Source of the DNA: Candidatus Dadabacteria bacterium
GTDB lineage: Bacteria; Desulfobacterota_D; UBA1144; Nemesobacterales; Nemesobacteraceae
Assembly (NCBI GenBank): GCA_009840385.1
Contig: VXNX01000009.1
Location: forward strand, 62,001-126,000
Length of the DNA stretch: 64,000 nucleotides
Direction: 5' to 3'
The translations under genes and the position numbers were made by a program. Positions 61,910-64,000 of the stretch are shown in pieces. The notes under the pieces were generated by a model. The model was not told where the DNA came from. It did no database searches and saw nothing but the letters and a program-made list of their open reading frames with translations. Position 1 is the first letter of the stretch; the number at the start of each line of letters is the position of its first letter.

Positions 61910-63205
61910 TCAGCTTCTTACTTGACCGTCTCCCCTTACCACGAACTTAGAAGTCGTGAGTTCCTCAAGCCCCATGGGACCGAACGCGTGCAGTTTGGAG
62001 GTGCTTATGCCTATCTCGGCACCAAGACCCAGCTGGAAACCGTCATTGAACCTGGTCGACGTGTTGACCATGACTGCGGAGGAATCCACCTCTTTTACGA
62101 ATTTCTCAGAGTTTTCAGTGTCTTCCGTAACTATGGCATCTGTGTGCATGGAACCGTAAGTCTGTATATGGTCTATCGCCTCATCGATCGTCGCAACGAT
62201 TCTTACGTTGAGGACAAGGTCAAGATACTCCTCATACCAGTCCTCTTCGGCGGCCGAGGCCACCTGGGGAAGAAGTTCCCTTGTGTTCTCGCATCCCTTT
62301 ATTGTGACTCCTTCTCCTTCAAGCCTTTTTATGGCGGCGGGTAGGAAGTCGCCCGCTACCGAGGAGTGAACAAGCATGGTCTCCATAGAGTTACACACCC
62401 CGGGTCTCTGGACCTTCGCGTTTCGGCATATTTCTTCGGCCATTGCGAGGTCGGCGTGCTCATCCACGTAAACGTGGCAGACGCCCTTGTAGTGCTTGAG
62501 AACCGGAATCCTCGAGTTCTCTGCGACAAACCTTATAAGCCCCTCCCCTCCCCTGGGGATAATGAGATCTATTTTGTCTTCAAGCTTGAGCATCTCGGTC
62601 ACGACCTCCCTGTCTGCAACCGGGACGACCTGTGCCGTGTAGGGAGAAAGACCGCTTCGGGAAAGGGAATCGGCCATAAGCCGGGAAATGGCCAGGTTGG
62701 ATCTTATCGTCTCGGAACCGCCCCGGAGGATTACGGAATTGCCCGACTTGACGCATAGTCCCGCGGCGTCGGCCGTCACCCCGGGTCTTGACTCGTAGAT
62801 GATTCCTATGACGCCCAGCGGAATCCTTTTTTTCTCAACCGAAATTCCGTTCGGCCTGTCCCACTTCGCCGATATCTTGCCCACGGGATCAGGAAGTTCA
62901 GCTATCTCCCGCAGCCCGTCGGCTAGGGCGCTTATCCTCGAGGGGGCAAGCCTCAGGCGGTCGACAAGGGCGGCCGAGAAGCCTTTTTCCTCGGCGTCGG
63001 AAACATCCTTTGCGTTCTCAGAGAGCAGGTTGTCGGTTTCTCCCACCAGAAGTTCCGCGAAACGCAGAAGAAAGTCGTTTTTCTGGGAAGACGGGGCGGA
63101 AGCCAAAACTCTCGAGGCTTTTTTGGAATTCTCGGCAATGCCGCTGATCAGCTCCGCAGGGCTCATCGAGTCAGAAGACCCCGATTCATCGTTTGAAAGA
63201 GACAT
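61910..63205 (-). CDS. proA: Gamma-glutamyl phosphate reductase
   Basis: A 431-residue NADPH-dependent enzyme of proline synthesis making glutamate-5-semialdehyde. VEKKRIPLGVIGIIYESRPGV, SGNSVILRGGSE, the catalytic Cys in QRPGVCNSMETMLVH and STRFNDGFQLGLGAEIGISTSK are diagnostic. proB is not in the window. The 28-residue leader is Ser-rich and variable. Confidence 0.95.
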   Translation of the reverse strand: MSLSNDESGSSDSMSPAELISGIAENSKKASRVLASAPSSQKNDFLLRFAELLVGETDNLLSENAKDVSDAEEKGFSAALVDRLRLAPSRISALADGLREIAELPDPVGKISAKWDRPNGISVEKKRIPLGVIGIIYESRPGVTADAAGLCVKSGNSVILRGGSETIRSNLAISRLMADSLSRSGLSPYTAQVVPVADREVVTEMLKLEDKIDLIIPRGGEGLIRFVAENSRIPVLKHYKGVCHVYVDEHADLAMAEEICRNAKVQRPGVCNSMETMLVHSSVAGDFLPAAIKRLEGEGVTIKGCENTRELLPQVASAAEEDWYEEYLDLVLNVRIVATIDEAIDHIQTYGSMHTDAIVTEDTENSEKFVKEVDSSAVMVNTSTRFNDGFQLGLGAEIGISTSKLHAFGPMGLEELTTSKFVVRGDGQVRS

Positions 63206-63302
63206 CTGTGTTTCTCAGAAAGACTTTAACGCAATTTTACTATTATGATCTATAACCGCAAATAAATGAAGCGGCCGCGGAGATACGGCGCCCAGGTTCC
63301 CC

Positions 63303-63905
63303 TTATCCTATATTCACCGCGTCGCGCGCGATCAGGTAATCGAGTATCTGCTGTTTGCACTCCTCGATCGAGTGTTTCTCCGTGTCAATCACGATTTCGG
63401 GGTTCGAAGGTTCCTCGTACGGGTCGTCAATCCCCGTAAATCCCTTTATGACCCCCTCCCTGGCCTTCTTGTAAAGGCCCTTAACGTCCCGCTGCTCGCA
63501 CTGCTCGACCGAGCAGTCGACAAATACCTCGATGAACTCCCCTTCCTCCACAAGCTCCCTTATGGCGTCACGGTCTGCGCGGTAAGGAGAAACGAAGGCG
63601 GAGAGCACCAGAACTCCCGCGTCCATGAAAAGCTTCGATACCTCCCCTATTCTCCTTATATTCTCCTCGCGATCCTCGGCGGAAAAACCAAGATCCTTGC
63701 AGAGACCCATTCTGACATTGTCTCCGTCCAGTATGTAGGTGCGGTGGTTTCGCTGTATAAGTTCCTTTTCGATTTCATTGGCAAGAGTGGATTTCCCAGA
63801 ACTCGGAAGTCCTGTGAACCATAGAATCAGGGAACCGTGGCCGTTTAGCCTTCTTCTGTCCTCTTTGGTAATTTCATGCTCGTGGGGAATAACAAACCTT
63901 TCCAT
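63303..63905 (-). CDS. cysC: Adenylyl-sulfate kinase
   Basis: A 200-residue APS kinase making PAPS from adenylyl sulfate. [14 protein letters not shown] (P-loop), [41 protein letters not shown] and [12 protein letters not shown] are the family signatures. No cysN/cysD, cysH or sulfotransferase gene is in view. The end of the window (63906-64000) after its start holds nothing else I can name. Confidence 0.95.
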   Translation of the reverse strand: MERFVIPHEHEITKEDRRRLNGHGSLILWFTGLPSSGKSTLANEIEKELIQRNHRTYILDGDNVRMGLCKDLGFSAEDREENIRRIGEVSKLFMDAGVLVLSAFVSPYRADRDAIRELVEEGEFIEVFVDCSVEQCEQRDVKGLYKKAREGVIKGFTGIDDPYEEPSNPEIVIDTEKHSIEECKQQILDYLIARDAVNIG

Positions 63906-64000
63906 TTATGTTGCCTCCAATGATTGTAAGATGCGGATATGATTTAAAAAAGAGAAGGGAAAACGGATTAAGACAGTCAAGCTTTTCGCGCTAATTCCTC

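Overview
This 64 kb window comes from a bacterial chromosome, near 50% GC by eye, and is densely coded with short spacers and many overlapping gene pairs. The cell is Gram-negative: there is an outer-membrane-type beta-barrel protein (20297-21187), a class A penicillin-binding protein and many signal peptides. Gene order and content (ftsH-folP-cdaA-cdaR-glmM-pdxJ-acpS-folC, the long form of HflX, xseB-ispA-tlyA, scpA-scpB) resemble Desulfobacterota/Deltaproteobacteria and relatives such as Dadabacteria. This placement is inferred from synteny and was not tested. Apart from the small islets described below this looks like ordinary core chromosome. No rRNA, CRISPR array, transposase, integrase of mobile type or prophage was seen.

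Layout. 1-5.5 kb: start of clpB (cut by the window edge), a thiolase, a nitroreductase, a 63-residue membrane-type peptide and hflX. 5.5-13 kb: a radical SAM protein, a luciferase-like oxidoreductase, a lone nuoM, two tandem 6-pyruvoyl-tetrahydropterin-synthase-like genes overlapping each other and a short-chain dehydrogenase, then hemA-hemC. 13.3-15.3 kb: initiator tRNA-Met followed by an A+T-richer islet with a HEPN-like protein and a membrane protein. 15.4-19.7 kb: cation/proton antiporter, xseB-ispA-tlyA, and a convergent talC. 20-27 kb: envelope proteins, a GT-C type glycosyltransferase, ileS, hint. 27.7-36.8 kb: lutABC, an FmdB-like gene, a divergent SDR, purU, the PBP1A gene, a cysteine synthase. 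36.9-38.7 kb: an A+T-rich single-gene islet encoding an ABC-type ATPase fused to a TOPRIM-like domain. 39-48 kb: one long co-directional run ftsH-folP-cdaA-cdaR-glmM-pdxJ-acpS-folC-HDAC. 48.5-50.6 kb: a helicase-loader-like ATPase with an unknown partner, and rpe. 50.8-56 kb: metK-ahcY-xer-M50 protease-scpA-scpB. 56-64 kb: an orphan antidote-like gene, ybeY-cdsA, a catalytically altered PurN-like protein, nfo, a pyruvoyl arginine decarboxylase, recN, proA, cysC.

How the genes work together. The 39-48 kb run links membrane proteolysis, folate synthesis, c-di-AMP synthesis and its regulator, peptidoglycan precursor supply (glmM), B6 and acyl-carrier activation. metK-ahcY form an S-adenosylmethionine cycle. 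lutABC allow lactate oxidation. hemA-hemC begin tetrapyrrole synthesis.

The most unusual observation is at 9.2-10.1 kb. Two adjacent PTPS-like paralogs each keep the zinc histidines and the pterin-anchoring glutamate but have complementary losses in the catalytic triad: the first lacks the cysteine, the second lacks the Asp-His pair. In the characterised enzyme this triad is built across two subunits, so the pair may be an obligate heteromeric pterin synthase, feeding the overlapping SDR.
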